Shown here: in pieces, positions 16,520-24,625 of the stretch | Layout of the letters: each line of letters opens with the position of its first letter | Position numbering within the stretch: the first letter of the stretch is position 1 | Assembly (NCBI GenBank): GCA_016201275.1 | Contig: JACQDB010000119.1 | Coordinates: 1-35,461, forward strand | Reading direction: 5' to 3' | DNA from: Acidobacteriota bacterium | GTDB lineage: Bacteria > Acidobacteriota > Blastocatellia > UBA7656 | Length of the DNA: 35,461 bases | Program-made: the position numbers and the translations under genes | Notes under the pieces: model-generated | What the model was told of the DNA's origin: nothing | The model's input: the letters and a program-made list of their open reading frames with translations, nothing else | Database searches by the model: none

Positions 16520-16612
16520 GCCCTCTTTGCCCCAAAGGGGTGTAGGAAATTAGCCAGTGCTGCAGGCACTGGAACCATGTTGGGCAAACGCTACGCGCCC
16601 TGAAAGGGTGCA
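16520..16612. repeat. Cluster of short hairpins
   Basis: Three small palindromes follow each other: CCCCAAAGGGG, CCAGTGCTGCAGGCACTGG and GCCCTGAAAGGGTGC. They resemble the hairpin units of the array downstream but are not exact copies. Confidence 0.55.
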
Positions 16613-16676
16613 GGAGATGCGACACTGCAAACCTCCGGCGCTTCTTCAGAGCGCGACCGTCAAACTGCCTGCGCCT

Positions 16677-16899
16677 TCCCGTGGCTTCACCACGGGCTAA
16701 TCTCCTGTGCGCCTCTGGCGCAAAAACGAATTCCCGTGGCTTCACCACGGGCTACTCTCCTCTGCGCCTCTGGCGCAAAAACGAATTCCCGTGGCGCTCC
16801 CACGGGCTACTCTCCTGTGCGCCTCTGGCGCAAAAATGGCAATGCAGCGGCGCGCATCCTCTCAGCGGTAATCTCCTGTGCGCCGATGGCGCAAAAACT
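16677..16899. repeat. 55-bp tandem array of paired hairpins
   Basis: Units start at 16677, 16732 and 16787, with an exact 55-bp period and few mismatches; a fourth, decayed unit extends to about 16899. Each unit holds two stem-loops, CCCGTGGCTTCACCACGGG and TGCGCCTCTGGCGCA, followed by an A-run. The third unit has a changed first hairpin (CCCGTGGCGCTCCCACGGG) that keeps its pairing, which points to selection or gene conversion on structure. There is no open frame that would make this a gene. Confidence 0.8.
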
Positions 16900-16970
16900 A
16901 AGAGAAGGGGAAGAAAATATAATCCCATCATTCCCGTTGAGCAGCGGTCTCTGACCGCTGGCTTGGCGGT
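16898..16970. repeat. Half copy of family C element
   Basis: From CTAAGAG to GGCGGT it matches the reverse complement of the right half of the element at 7096-7216 (AAGAAAATATAATCCCAT, then CCGTTGAGCAGCGGTC). The other half is missing and is followed directly by GTGCGCCGACGGCGCA, a hairpin of the 55-bp array type. Confidence 0.75.
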
Positions 16971-17125
16971 GCGCCGACGGCGCAACAACGAAGCGACCGG
17001 CAATTTTCAAACAAACTGAGTAGATACAAAAATTTTCTTTCCATCAACGAAGCATTTTCATGGCAAGAGGGTTTGCCGGCTACCGTCTGAAACTTCAGCA
17101 CAGCCCTGCGACAACGCGCAGGCGG

Positions 17126-17162
17126 ACGCCGGACACCGGACTTCTGACTTCAGACTTCCCCG
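17126..17162. repeat. GGAC/CAGAC microrepeat, left of the SUMF1 gene
   Basis: It is built of short words (GGACGCCGGACACCGGAC, CTTCTGACTTCAGACTTCC). Similar words in reverse complement lie at 19433-19463, just after the gene, and GACGTCA repeats at 19556-19573. Confidence 0.5.
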
Positions 17163-17241
17163 GTTTTCTGGAAAGCATAGACGCAATCCCGCGACATCTG
17201 TATATTTACTGCGAAAACACTTTCTCAGGTTGGTCTTCGGT

Positions 17242-19431
17242 ATGATGTATTGCGAACGCTGTAACGCGGGGTTTCCCGCAGGCATGATTTATTGCAAATG
17301 GTGTGGGCAGATTTTACAGGAATGTTATCCGCACACCGCGCCCTTCATGAAATGCGCTTCGTGTGCGACGCCGATTCAAGAAGGCTGGACGTTTTGCAAT
17401 TCCTGCGGTGCCAAATTAACGCCATCGTCGCAAACCGGTTCGCGCTCGGTGTGTTTGCGTTGCGGCGCAATGGTTCCTCCCGGCGCTTCTTCTTGTGTGC
17501 GTTGCGGCGAACGCTTCACTATGGAAAGAACCATCCCTGTGACTACGCCACCGGCCAACGCCGATCTCAACGCCCAGCACTGCATGAATTGTAGCGAACT
17601 CGTAGAAGCCGGAAGAGCTTATTGCAAAGCCTGCGGCGCGCCGGTGTACAGACCAACGGAAGGCAGCGAATCGCCTTATCAAACTTCGGTGAATCCAAGT
17701 TTTCCAGCCACTGTGCTGCCGCCCGCAGAGCCGCCGCAGGCGTTTCACCTGTTGCCTACGGAACCGATTCAAAAGACGCAGGCTTATGAGCCGCCGCACA
17801 CTGCCGAGGCGTCGCCGCCGCAAAGTCCGCGCACAGAGGTTTATCAAAGTCTGCAACCGAAAGATGCGCCGACCGCGCCGACTTCAACCGTGGCGTTTCA
17901 ATCGCCGCCTGCGGAATTGCCGGAAGCGCAAAATGCTTCGTCATTTGCGCCAAATCAGACGATTGAATACAGCGCTTTTCAAACTCCGCCCACTGAATCA
18001 TCCAAGCCCACGCCCAACGATTTGCTGGCGCAAACCGAAGTTTTCGATCTCTTCGACGCCAAGGCGGAAACTCCGTCGCCCTTGCTGTTGGAGATCGAAG
18101 ATGAGCCGACCGCCGCGTACCAATTGGAACTCACTGCGGTTGATGAAGAGGCGTCGCCTGATGCCGCAGAAGCACCGCCTCAGCCATCACAGACGCGGCA
18201 CTTGGAATTTGATCAACTGCCGTTTGCATCAACCGTCCCCGAACCTACCGAATTGTTGAATAAGGGGCGCGCCACTTCCAGACTGTTGCCGCCGGAAACC
18301 GCTGACACGACCCCGGAAGATGTGCAGAATTGGAAGACTCCGGTTTCTCCTGCAACCATCACGCCGCCACTCGTAGAGCAACCGTTTTCGCCTGCACCAC
18401 CGCGCACCGCTCAACCGCCGCACCCTGTGTCGCCGCAAACTTTTGCGTCACCCTCGGCACAAGCGGGGACCCCTTGGCCATCTGCGCCGCAAGCCAACGC
18501 TTGGCCGGACAATCCCCAAGTCGTCGTGCCAACCAGCGTGAAAAAGAAAAGCGGCAGTCCGTTGGCGCTCATCGTCGTAGCGCTATTGGTGCTGGGCGCG
18601 GCAGGCGTTGCCGTCTGGTGGTTGGTGTTGCGGACGCCGAAAACTATCCCGTCGCCAAACGCCAACGCTTCAAGTAACACCCCTGTCGCCAATGCCAACA
18701 GCAGCACGGTCAACACCAATACGGCAACCACCAACCCGCCGACGGTTCCCGAAGGCATGGTGGCGGTAGCGGCGGGCGCATATACTTTGGGAACTGATGC
18801 GGGTCAAGACCTCGCCAGACCTAAGCACCTCACCACGCTCAAAGCTTTCTTTATAGACAAGACTGAAGTCACCAATGCCGATTATAAAAAATTCATAGAG
18901 GCGACCGCTCACAAAGCGCCTGAGGATTGGCAAAACGGCAACTTCAAAGAAGGACAAGCGGCTTTTCCGGTAGTGAATGTGACCTGGCAAGACGCCAACG
19001 ATTATGCCAAGTGGGCGGGTAAGCGTTTACCTACGGAAGCCGAATGGGAAGCCGCAGCGCGCGGCCTGGAAGGGCGTAAATATCCCTGGGGCAATCAGTG
19101 GGATAAAAACTTGGCAAATGTTGATGGCAGCGGTCTCACCGAAGTTGGCAAATTTCCGCGAGGACAAAGCGCGGTCGGCGCTTTAGATATGATCGGCAAT
19201 GTTTGGGAGTTGACGGCGGATGAATTTTCGCTCTATCCGGGAAGCCCTGCGCCGATGCCAAAAGAGATTCTACCGGCCATAAAATATCGCGTGATTCGCG
19301 GCGGCGCTTTCGATCTTCTGGATGCCATCAACAAGCACGGCATTTATATTGATGCCACGCATCGCGGCTACATAGAAGAAAATAAAGGCTACCCGAAAAC
19401 CGGATTCCGCTGCGCGAAAGATGCAAACTGA
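17242..19431 (+). CDS. Zinc-ribbon membrane protein with C-terminal SUMF1/FGE-sulfatase domain
   Basis: The protein is about 729 aa from ATG 17242. It begins with four double-Cys zinc ribbons (for example CERCNAGF..CKWCG, CASCATPI..CNSCG, CLRCGAMV..CVRCG, CMNCSEL..CKACG). A long Pro/Ala/Thr-rich disordered linker follows, then one membrane helix (LALIVVALLVLGAAGVAVWW), an Asn/Thr-rich spacer, and a formylglycine-generating-enzyme-like domain: PEGMVAVAAGAYTLG, FFIDKTEVTNADYKKF, GKRLPTEAEWEAAARG, YPWGNQWD, GNVWELTADE, GFRCAKD. The Cys pair used by true sulfatase-activating enzymes is not evident, so it is probably a ligand-binding SUMF1-like module outside the membrane, with the ribbons inside. 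ATG 17245 is an alternative start. Function unknown. Confidence 0.88.
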   Translation: MMYCERCNAGFPAGMIYCKWCGQILQECYPHTAPFMKCASCATPIQEGWTFCNSCGAKLTPSSQTGSRSVCLRCGAMVPPGASSCVRCGERFTMERTIPVTTPPANADLNAQHCMNCSELVEAGRAYCKACGAPVYRPTEGSESPYQTSVNPSFPATVLPPAEPPQAFHLLPTEPIQKTQAYEPPHTAEASPPQSPRTEVYQSLQPKDAPTAPTSTVAFQSPPAELPEAQNASSFAPNQTIEYSAFQTPPTESSKPTPNDLLAQTEVFDLFDAKAETPSPLLLEIEDEPTAAYQLELTAVDEEASPDAAEAPPQPSQTRHLEFDQLPFASTVPEPTELLNKGRATSRLLPPETADTTPEDVQNWKTPVSPATITPPLVEQPFSPAPPRTAQPPHPVSPQTFASPSAQAGTPWPSAPQANAWPDNPQVVVPTSVKKKSGSPLALIVVALLVLGAAGVAVWWLVLRTPKTIPSPNANASSNTPVANANSSTVNTNTATTNPPTVPEGMVAVAAGAYTLGTDAGQDLARPKHLTTLKAFFIDKTEVTNADYKKFIEATAHKAPEDWQNGNFKEGQAAFPVVNVTWQDANDYAKWAGKRLPTEAEWEAAARGLEGRKYPWGNQWDKNLANVDGSGLTEVGKFPRGQSAVGALDMIGNVWELTADEFSLYPGSPAPMPKEILPAIKYRVIRGGAFDLLDAINKHGIYIDATHRGYIEENKGYPKTGFRCAKDAN

Positions 19432-19432
19432 G

Positions 19433-19590
19433 CGTCTGAAGTCTGCGGTCCGGCGTCCGGTGTCGTTGCAAAGGGTTCGTGTACAGGCTGAGACCTTCAT
19501 CCTCAATCGTATTGCATTAAGAAGCACTATACTCTCGGTTCTCATCTGGCATTCGGACGTCAGACGTCAGACGTTTCCAGACTGTTTACT
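19433..19590. repeat. GGAC/CAGAC microrepeats, right of the SUMF1 gene
   Basis: TCTGAAGTCTGCGGTCC and GGCGTCCGGTGTCG at 19433-19463 echo 17126-17162 in the opposite orientation. CGGACGTCAGACGTCAGACG at 19555-19574 is a short tandem repeat ending 17 bases before the next gene. A TATACT at 19524-19529 might be a -10 box for that gene. Confidence 0.45.
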
Positions 19591-20877
19591 ATGAAATTAA
19601 GTGAGAAGCTTGCCGCGCTTTGCGCTCTTGTCGCTGCCGTGCCGTTGATGATTGCCGCGCTCATCGCCTTCAGCGCGTTGGCCGCCAACGCACGCCAGCA
19701 AGCCCTTGAGCAACTTCGTAAAGATTCCCGTGCGGTCGCCAGTCTCTACGACAAACGCCTGGACACCATGCGCGTGGCGGCGCAGCAAATCGCCGTGGAT
19801 ATTTCCAATAAAGCTTTGGTCAGCAGCGAAGCCGCTGATGGCAGCAGCAACACCGCCTGGGCGCGTTTGCAGGATATGCTGCCGCGCGCTCAGAACGAAT
19901 TCAATCTCGACTTCTTAATCGTCGCCGACCCGACAGGCCGCGTCATCGCCCGTCATAACGATAAACCGGCGGCAGGCGAAACCCTGATCTCCTTCAACGA
20001 TAAAAATTTGCTGGTTGAAAAAGTCATCGCCGACGCCAATCTCTTACGCAATCCGGCGCAGGCAGCGGCGGTAGTCGAACACCGCGACCATCTGGCCAAA
20101 CTGGGCTTGGAGAATCTGGCGCAGGTGCGCCTTGGCCATGAGGTGAAAGTGAGCGACGCTTTGATGCTGGAAGCCAGCGCTGCCATCTTCAGCGCCGGGC
20201 GTTTTGTTGGCGTCATTTTGATCGGCCAGATGTTGAACAATTACGCCGTAGCGCGCCCCGGAGCCAGCCCTTTGCAAACGCCTCTGGTGGCCGAAGCGCG
20301 ACAGGTCTTGCAGGGTTCGATGAATCAGGAATCCGCCGCCGCGATTCCTTTCGGTGCGGCCATCGCGTTGGGCGATACGATTATCGCGTCCAGCATCTTG
20401 CTGCCCGGCACGGGCGAAAAAGCGGCGCTCTCAGGGGCGCTGGTTACGCCCACCGATACGCCCAATTTGATTCAGGAGAGCAATCGCCATTTCGCTATCG
20501 CCTGGCAGCCGATTAAATCTTTCGAGGGCTTGCCGGTCGGCGCTATCGGGGCAGCGATTTCCGCCGATGGCATCAACGGCGCGAGCGCTTCATTGAAATG
20601 GAGTTTGTGGTTATTGACGTTGTTGGCTTGCCTGCTGGCGGGGGCCGCTGGTTATCTTTTCGGGCGTAATCTGTCGGCCCGAATTAATACCTTGACGGAC
20701 GCCGCCAGCCGCATGAGTTTAGGCGAATTGAGCGCCCCTGTACGCGATGAAAGTTTGCCCGAAAAACGCTTGCTGCCGGAATTTCTGCTCAAAGATGAAA
20801 TCACTACCTTGACCAATAAACTGGATGATATGCGCGAAAGTTTCCGACAGGCGATTGAGCGTTTGAAGAAACGCTAG
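19591..20877 (+). CDS. Membrane sensor-like protein with Cache-type region and HAMP, no output domain
   Basis: The 428-aa protein starts with a membrane helix (about 7-30), followed by about 300 extracytoplasmic residues that look like a double Cache sensor (FNLDFLIVADPTGRVIARHN; AIAWQPIKSFEGLPVGAIG), a second helix (LWLLTLLACLLAGAAGYLFG) and a HAMP linker with DEITTLTNKLDDMRESFRQA. No histidine kinase, GGDEF, phosphatase or chemoreceptor signalling domain follows. The chain ends right after HAMP, where the TAG stop lies in the terminal repeat of element A2. It may be a natural receptor stub acting with a separate partner, or it may have been truncated by the insertion. No clear ribosome binding site is seen. 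Confidence 0.82.
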   Translation: MKLSEKLAALCALVAAVPLMIAALIAFSALAANARQQALEQLRKDSRAVASLYDKRLDTMRVAAQQIAVDISNKALVSSEAADGSSNTAWARLQDMLPRAQNEFNLDFLIVADPTGRVIARHNDKPAAGETLISFNDKNLLVEKVIADANLLRNPAQAAAVVEHRDHLAKLGLENLAQVRLGHEVKVSDALMLEASAAIFSAGRFVGVILIGQMLNNYAVARPGASPLQTPLVAEARQVLQGSMNQESAAAIPFGAAIALGDTIIASSILLPGTGEKAALSGALVTPTDTPNLIQESNRHFAIAWQPIKSFEGLPVGAIGAAISADGINGASASLKWSLWLLTLLACLLAGAAGYLFGRNLSARINTLTDAASRMSLGELSAPVRDESLPEKRLLPEFLLKDEITTLTNKLDDMRESFRQAIERLKKR

Positions 20878-21002
20878 AGCGGTTTCCATATATGTGTACG
20901 GAACGCGCTATCGTTGAGCAGCGGTCTGTGACCGCACGAAGGTCTTCGACCGCCGCTCAACGGCTTTGAGGTTTCCGTAATCTCAAACCAAAACCGCTCT
21001 AG
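20874..21002. repeat. MITE-like family A element, copy 2
   Basis: CGCTAGAGCGGTTT and AAACCGCTCTAGCG are perfect 14-bp terminal inverted repeats (counting two flanking bases each side). The interior has the same stem-loops as copy 1, with a longer first stem-loop (GTTGAGCAGCGGTC to CCGCTCAAC). It provides the stop codon of the Cache-HAMP gene and lies 87 bases before pyk. Confidence 0.85.
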
Positions 21003-21089
21003 CGCCTCTGCACCTGGTGCCTTCTTACCGCGCAACTTCAGGCAAAATTTGCTGGCGTAAAAGCGTTGCCAACGATTAAATTGAAATCC

Positions 21090-22529
21090 ATGCGTAGAGC
21101 GAAAATCGTCGCAACCATAGGCCCGGCTTCGGAATCTCCTGAGCAATTGCGCCAACTCATCAATGCTGGCCTTGATGTCGCCCGCGTCAATATGTCGCAC
21201 GGCGAACGTCCGCATCACGGCGAAGTCATACGCCGCATCCGTCAGGTGTCGGCGGAACTCAAAAAACCCGTAGGCGTGATGCTAGACCTTTCCGGGCCAA
21301 AGATTCGCACTGGACTGATGCGCGGCGGCGCGGCGCACCTCGAAGAAGGCGCTGAAGTTCGCATCACTACGGATGAAATCGAAGGCGATGCGACACGGTT
21401 TTTTGCCAACTATCCCTTGCTTGCTCGCGAAGTCAAAAGCGGCGACCGCATCTTGCTCAGTGATGGCGAAATCGAGTTGGAAGTCCTTGCCACCAGCGAC
21501 CGCGACGTAACGGCGCGCATCATTCATGGCGGCACGCTCGGCAATCACAAAGGCGTGAACTTGCCCGGCGCGCAGATTTCCATTCCTTCGATCACCGAAA
21601 AAGATGTCGCCGATTTGCGTTTCGGCATAGACGCCGGAGCCGACATCGTGGCGCAATCCTTCGTGCGTTCGGCAGCCGATTGTCAACGGGCGAGAGACTT
21701 GCTGCGTCAGTTCAACGGCAAAGCGCGGCTCATTGCCAAGATTGAAAAACCCGAAGCCTTTGACGATCTGGCTAACATTTTGGACGCCGCCGATGGCGTG
21801 ATGGTAGCGCGTGGCGACCTTGCCGTAGAGACTTCAACCGAGCGCGTGCCGGTGTTGCAGAAGCAGATTATTGCCGCAGCCTTGAAGTCGGAAAAGACCA
21901 TCATCACGGCGACGCAGATGTTGCAATCCATGATCGAAAGTCCGCGCCCGACACGCGCCGAAGCCTCGGATGTGTCCAACGCCGTGTTGGATGGTTCGGA
22001 CGGCGTGATGCTGTCGGGCGAAACGGCGGTCGGGCGTTACCCTGTGGAAGCGGTCAGGATTATGGATAAAATTATACGCGCCACGGAAGCGATGAATGCA
22101 CCGGCGCAAACGGCGCTGCGACAAACCATGTTCGGGCGACATTCGGGGTCGTATGGAAGAGCGGTATCGGAAGCCGCATTGTTTGCCGCCGAAGAAGCGG
22201 GCTGTCAATTGATTGTGGTGATCACGCAGACCGGCCACATGGCGCGACGGATAGCCGCCTTGCGACCGCGACAACGGATCATCGCATTGACGCCGGTTGC
22301 ACCATCGTGTCATCAAATGGCGATGAGTTGGGGCATCGAGCCGTATCACCTGAGCAACTGCACGATTGATTCGAAGTTTCTGCTGGCCTTGGCTGACAAA
22401 GCGTTGCTTGATTACCACCTCGCCGAACGCGGCGAACGCGTGGTGATGATGGCAGGCCGCTTGGAAGATGTGGCGCTGTCGCTTTCGATGAAGTTGCACT
22501 GCGTCGGCGATTTCACCGGAAAAAATTGA
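21090..22529 (+). CDS. pyk: Pyruvate kinase
   Basis: The 479-aa glycolytic enzyme transfers phosphate from phosphoenolpyruvate to ADP. Hallmarks are the start MRRAKIVATIGPAS, ARVNMSHG, LDLSGPKIRTG, the active-site region ARLIAKIEKPEA, VMVARGDLAVE and ATQMLQSMIESPRPTRAE, then the allosteric C-terminal domain ending in VGDF. A TTG at 21066 would add 8 residues, but ATG 21090 fits the family start. No strong ribosome binding site is visible. Length is standard. No partner gene is adjacent; repeats flank it on both sides. Confidence 0.97.
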   Translation: MRRAKIVATIGPASESPEQLRQLINAGLDVARVNMSHGERPHHGEVIRRIRQVSAELKKPVGVMLDLSGPKIRTGLMRGGAAHLEEGAEVRITTDEIEGDATRFFANYPLLAREVKSGDRILLSDGEIELEVLATSDRDVTARIIHGGTLGNHKGVNLPGAQISIPSITEKDVADLRFGIDAGADIVAQSFVRSAADCQRARDLLRQFNGKARLIAKIEKPEAFDDLANILDAADGVMVARGDLAVETSTERVPVLQKQIIAAALKSEKTIITATQMLQSMIESPRPTRAEASDVSNAVLDGSDGVMLSGETAVGRYPVEAVRIMDKIIRATEAMNAPAQTALRQTMFGRHSGSYGRAVSEAALFAAEEAGCQLIVVITQTGHMARRIAALRPRQRIIALTPVAPSCHQMAMSWGIEPYHLSNCTIDSKFLLALADKALLDYHLAERGERVVMMAGRLEDVALSLSMKLHCVGDFTGKN

Positions 22530-22536
22530 AGTCGGT

Positions 22537-22590
22537 TATAGCGGCTTGCAGATCGGTGCGATGGGGCGTGGGCAAATGCAATTCGCTATA
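22537..22590. repeat. Family B element, copy 3
   Basis: TATAGCGGCTTGCA at the left and TGCAATTCGCTATA at the right are imperfect terminal inverted repeats around a GTGCGATGGGGCGTGGG core. It starts 7 bases after the pyk stop. It is the shortest, simplest copy and shows what copy 2 looked like before the nested insertion. The region 22591-22869 holds no other feature I recognise. Confidence 0.75.
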
Positions 22591-22869
22591 TGAGTTTCGA
22601 GGAGGGGCGACCGCCGCAGGGTCGCCTGTACAGGGGTTTTTACGACTTTGCCTTCGCCCTATCTCCATAGGCATACGAGCCAAAAAGAATCCTGCGCTCC
22701 GGCTTGAATTCTCTGGCGATGCGCTCACCAAGACTATAGATTTCTCCGCTTCTGTTCATCTCGCAAACCGCTACCAGATCATAAGCAGCCGAGGTTTTGC
22801 TTGGCAATCGAAACGTCTCAGGCTAGACTCAGCAGGTCAAGGCAGAGCAAATCATCAGGCGGAATGTTT

Positions 22870-23742
22870 ATGTTTGAATGGCGCGTCAACGACAGGCATT
22901 TTGTGATACGCGAAGCGTGCCGCGACAGCGATTATCGCGGCGTCGAACAGGTGCAGCGCGAAGCTTGGCAATGCAGCGACCTTGATGTGGTTGGGGCGCT
23001 GATGTTGATTGCCAGTCAGCACGCCGGAGCCATTCTGTTGTGCGCTTTTGAAGGCGACGAGATGATCGGCTTCACCTATGGCATTCCGGCGCTCGAATCC
23101 TCGCAACTCTCCATTCATTCGCACATGGCGGCGGTTCGTGAGTGCTGGCGCGGACGCGAATTTCAAGTTGGCTTTTATCTGAAACGGGCGCAACGCACGG
23201 CAGCGCTGGCGCGTGGCATCGCGCACATCACTTGGACGTTCGACCCGCTGCAAAGCCTCAATGCCTATTTCAATTTCGTCAAGCTGGGCGTGATTTGTTC
23301 GCGTTACTGCGTCAATTTTTACGGCGATTCCAGCACCAGCCCTCTGCATCAAGGTTTCGGCACCGACCGTTTGTGGGTGGACTGGTTTCTGGAAAGCGAG
23401 CGCGTCATCAGCCGCGTCGCTACCTTCACCGAGCGACTATCAGCTAATCAAACTGACTCTTTCACCTTCGATCATCCCGCCGCCTTGTTGATTGAGGCCG
23501 AAGATCAACAACCGCGTGTTGCCGAAGACCGACGTGAAAAACTTTCTCGCGCGGTGTGCTTCATAGAGATTCCTCCCCACATCAACGCCGTGAAGGAACG
23601 CCTGCCCGAGCTCGGCAAACAGTGGCGCGAAGCGACGCGAGAGGCTTTCCTGCAAGCGCTTGAAGCCGGTTTTACGATCAGCGATTTTCACCAAGCAGTA
23701 GATGGCAATCGCGTCAGATGGTTTTACCGATTGACGCGCTGA
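22870..23742 (+). CDS. Predicted GNAT-superfamily acetyltransferase-like protein
   Basis: The protein is about 290 aa from ATG 22870 (292 from ATG 22864). The first half resembles the COG3375 type of predicted GNAT acetyltransferases: FVIREACRDSDYRGVEQVQREAW, GFTYGIPAL, SHMAAVRECWRGREFQVGFYLKRAQR and ITWTFDPLQSLNAYFNFVKLG. GNAT enzymes transfer an acyl group from CoA, but the acceptor is unknown. The second half (about 190-290) is less clear. ATG 22870 fits best with AGGCGGA about 7 bases upstream. The gene stands alone. A strong hairpin follows at 23856. Confidence 0.8.
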   Translation: MFEWRVNDRHFVIREACRDSDYRGVEQVQREAWQCSDLDVVGALMLIASQHAGAILLCAFEGDEMIGFTYGIPALESSQLSIHSHMAAVRECWRGREFQVGFYLKRAQRTAALARGIAHITWTFDPLQSLNAYFNFVKLGVICSRYCVNFYGDSSTSPLHQGFGTDRLWVDWFLESERVISRVATFTERLSANQTDSFTFDHPAALLIEAEDQQPRVAEDRREKLSRAVCFIEIPPHINAVKERLPELGKQWREATREAFLQALEAGFTISDFHQAVDGNRVRWFYRLTR

Positions 23743-23809
23743 AACCGCAAACCCGTTGCGTCGAGGTTCAAATAAGAGAGAATTTTAAACACGACTTTGT
23801 ACAAGTTGA

Positions 23810-23827
23810 GATTGGTCCGCACCAATC
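23810..23827. repeat. Small hairpin after the acetyltransferase gene
   Basis: GATTGGT and ACCAATC pair perfectly around CCGC. It precedes the much longer hairpin at 23856-23891. Confidence 0.6.
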
Positions 23828-23855
23828 CAAAGCTCACGTTGTGGTTAGCGCCTTG

Positions 23856-23891
23856 AAGTATTGAACCTCAAAAAGTTGAGGTTCAATACTT
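23856..23891. terminator. Long perfect hairpin, possible terminator or structured RNA
   Basis: AAGTATTGAACCTCAA and TTGAGGTTCAATACTT are 16-bp perfect arms around AAAG; outside them GCCTT and AAGGC can extend the stem with small bulges. It lies 114 bases after a stop codon. There is no T-run, so intrinsic termination is uncertain. Confidence 0.5.
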
Positions 23892-24040
23892 CCAAGGCTT
23901 GAAAGTAAAAAGCCGCTTCAATCAGGATGATTCGCCTCTGAAAAATCTAGCAACTGAGTGCCGAGGCAATTTGCCCATTCACCTGAATCCCGCCAACGGC
24001 AGTTGGCGGATGCTTAACGTCCAACCTACACCGCAGGCCA

Positions 24041-24166
24041 CTAAGCTTTTTTCATATGTGTGTACTGCCCCCCTATCGTTGAGCAGCGGTCTTCGACCGT
24101 GCGAAGGTCTTCGACCGCCGCTCAACGGGTTTGAGGTTTCCGTAATCTCAAACAAAAACCGCTCTA
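24041..24166. repeat. MITE-like family A element, copy 3
   Basis: The interior matches copies 1 and 2 (TATCGTTGAGCAGCGGTC, TTTGAGGTTTCCGTAATC). The right end AAAACCGCTCTA is typical, but the left end is altered. A 14-bp direct repeat, CTAAGCTTTTTTCA, occurs at 24041-24054 and again at 24164-24177, flanking the element. Confidence 0.8.
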
Positions 24167-24320
24167 AGCTTTTTTCAATCCCGCCAACGGTAGGTGGAGG
24201 ATGGTTAAAGTCCAACCTTGCCCAAGGCTCAAGGCTGGACTTTAACTATCCCCCGATTGCCATCAGGGGGATTCGTTTATCTTTGGCTGCGTTTTGTAGG
24301 TTGGACTTTAACTATCCCCC

Positions 24321-24366
24321 GATTGCCATCGGGAGGATTGGTTGATTGCCATCGGGAGGATTGGTT
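24321..24366. repeat. Exact 23-bp tandem duplication
   Basis: The 23 bases from 24321 (GATTGCCATCGGGAGGATTG onward) are repeated without change at 24344-24366. It duplicates the hairpin part of a family E unit and is probably recent. Confidence 0.85.
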
Positions 24367-24548
24367 GAGGTTGCTCGGTGTTTCGTAGGTTGGACGTTAA
24401 GCATCCCCAACTGCCGTTGGGGGATTGGCAAGGTTGGTTCGCCTCTGACAAATGTATAAAGAGGCGAGCCGAGATGTTCGCGCTCCCGATTCGAACTTCA
24501 TGCCATTGGCCTGTAGGCGCGGCACGAAAATTTTTCTTTCCCCTGCAA

Positions 24549-24576
24549 TTGAGCCGCTACCCAACGGTGCTATACT
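24549..24576 (+). promoter_or_regulatory. Candidate promoter for the SLC13 transporter
   Basis: TTGAGC and TATACT are separated by 16 bases, with TGC just before the -10 box (extended -10). The gene starts 49 bases downstream. Confidence 0.45.
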
Positions 24577-24625
24577 TTTTGCTCTTTGCAGCAAAAATCA
24601 TGACGGATAAAAGAGGTTTTCGGAT

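Larger units (their letters stand above)
23983..24432. repeat. Cluster of family E palindromic repeats
   Basis: At least five units share a core of the form GTAGGTTGGACTTTAA followed by a stem-loop such as CCCCCGATTGCCATCGGGAGG. Units lie at about 23983-24030 and 24176-24222 (minus orientation) and 24232-24275, 24298-24343 and 24388-24432 (plus orientation). The first and last are inverted copies of each other (TGGACGTTAAGCATCC). Element A3 sits between the first two units. There is no gene here. Confidence 0.75.

Noticed and set aside
16677-16899. CRISPR array
   Set aside because: Whole units, not only short repeats, are alike; there are no unique spacers and no cas genes in the window.
22801-22869. 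TTG start 21-23 codons upstream for the acetyltransferase gene
   Set aside because: No ribosome binding site there; ATG 22870 has AGGCGGA and begins just before the family-like segment.
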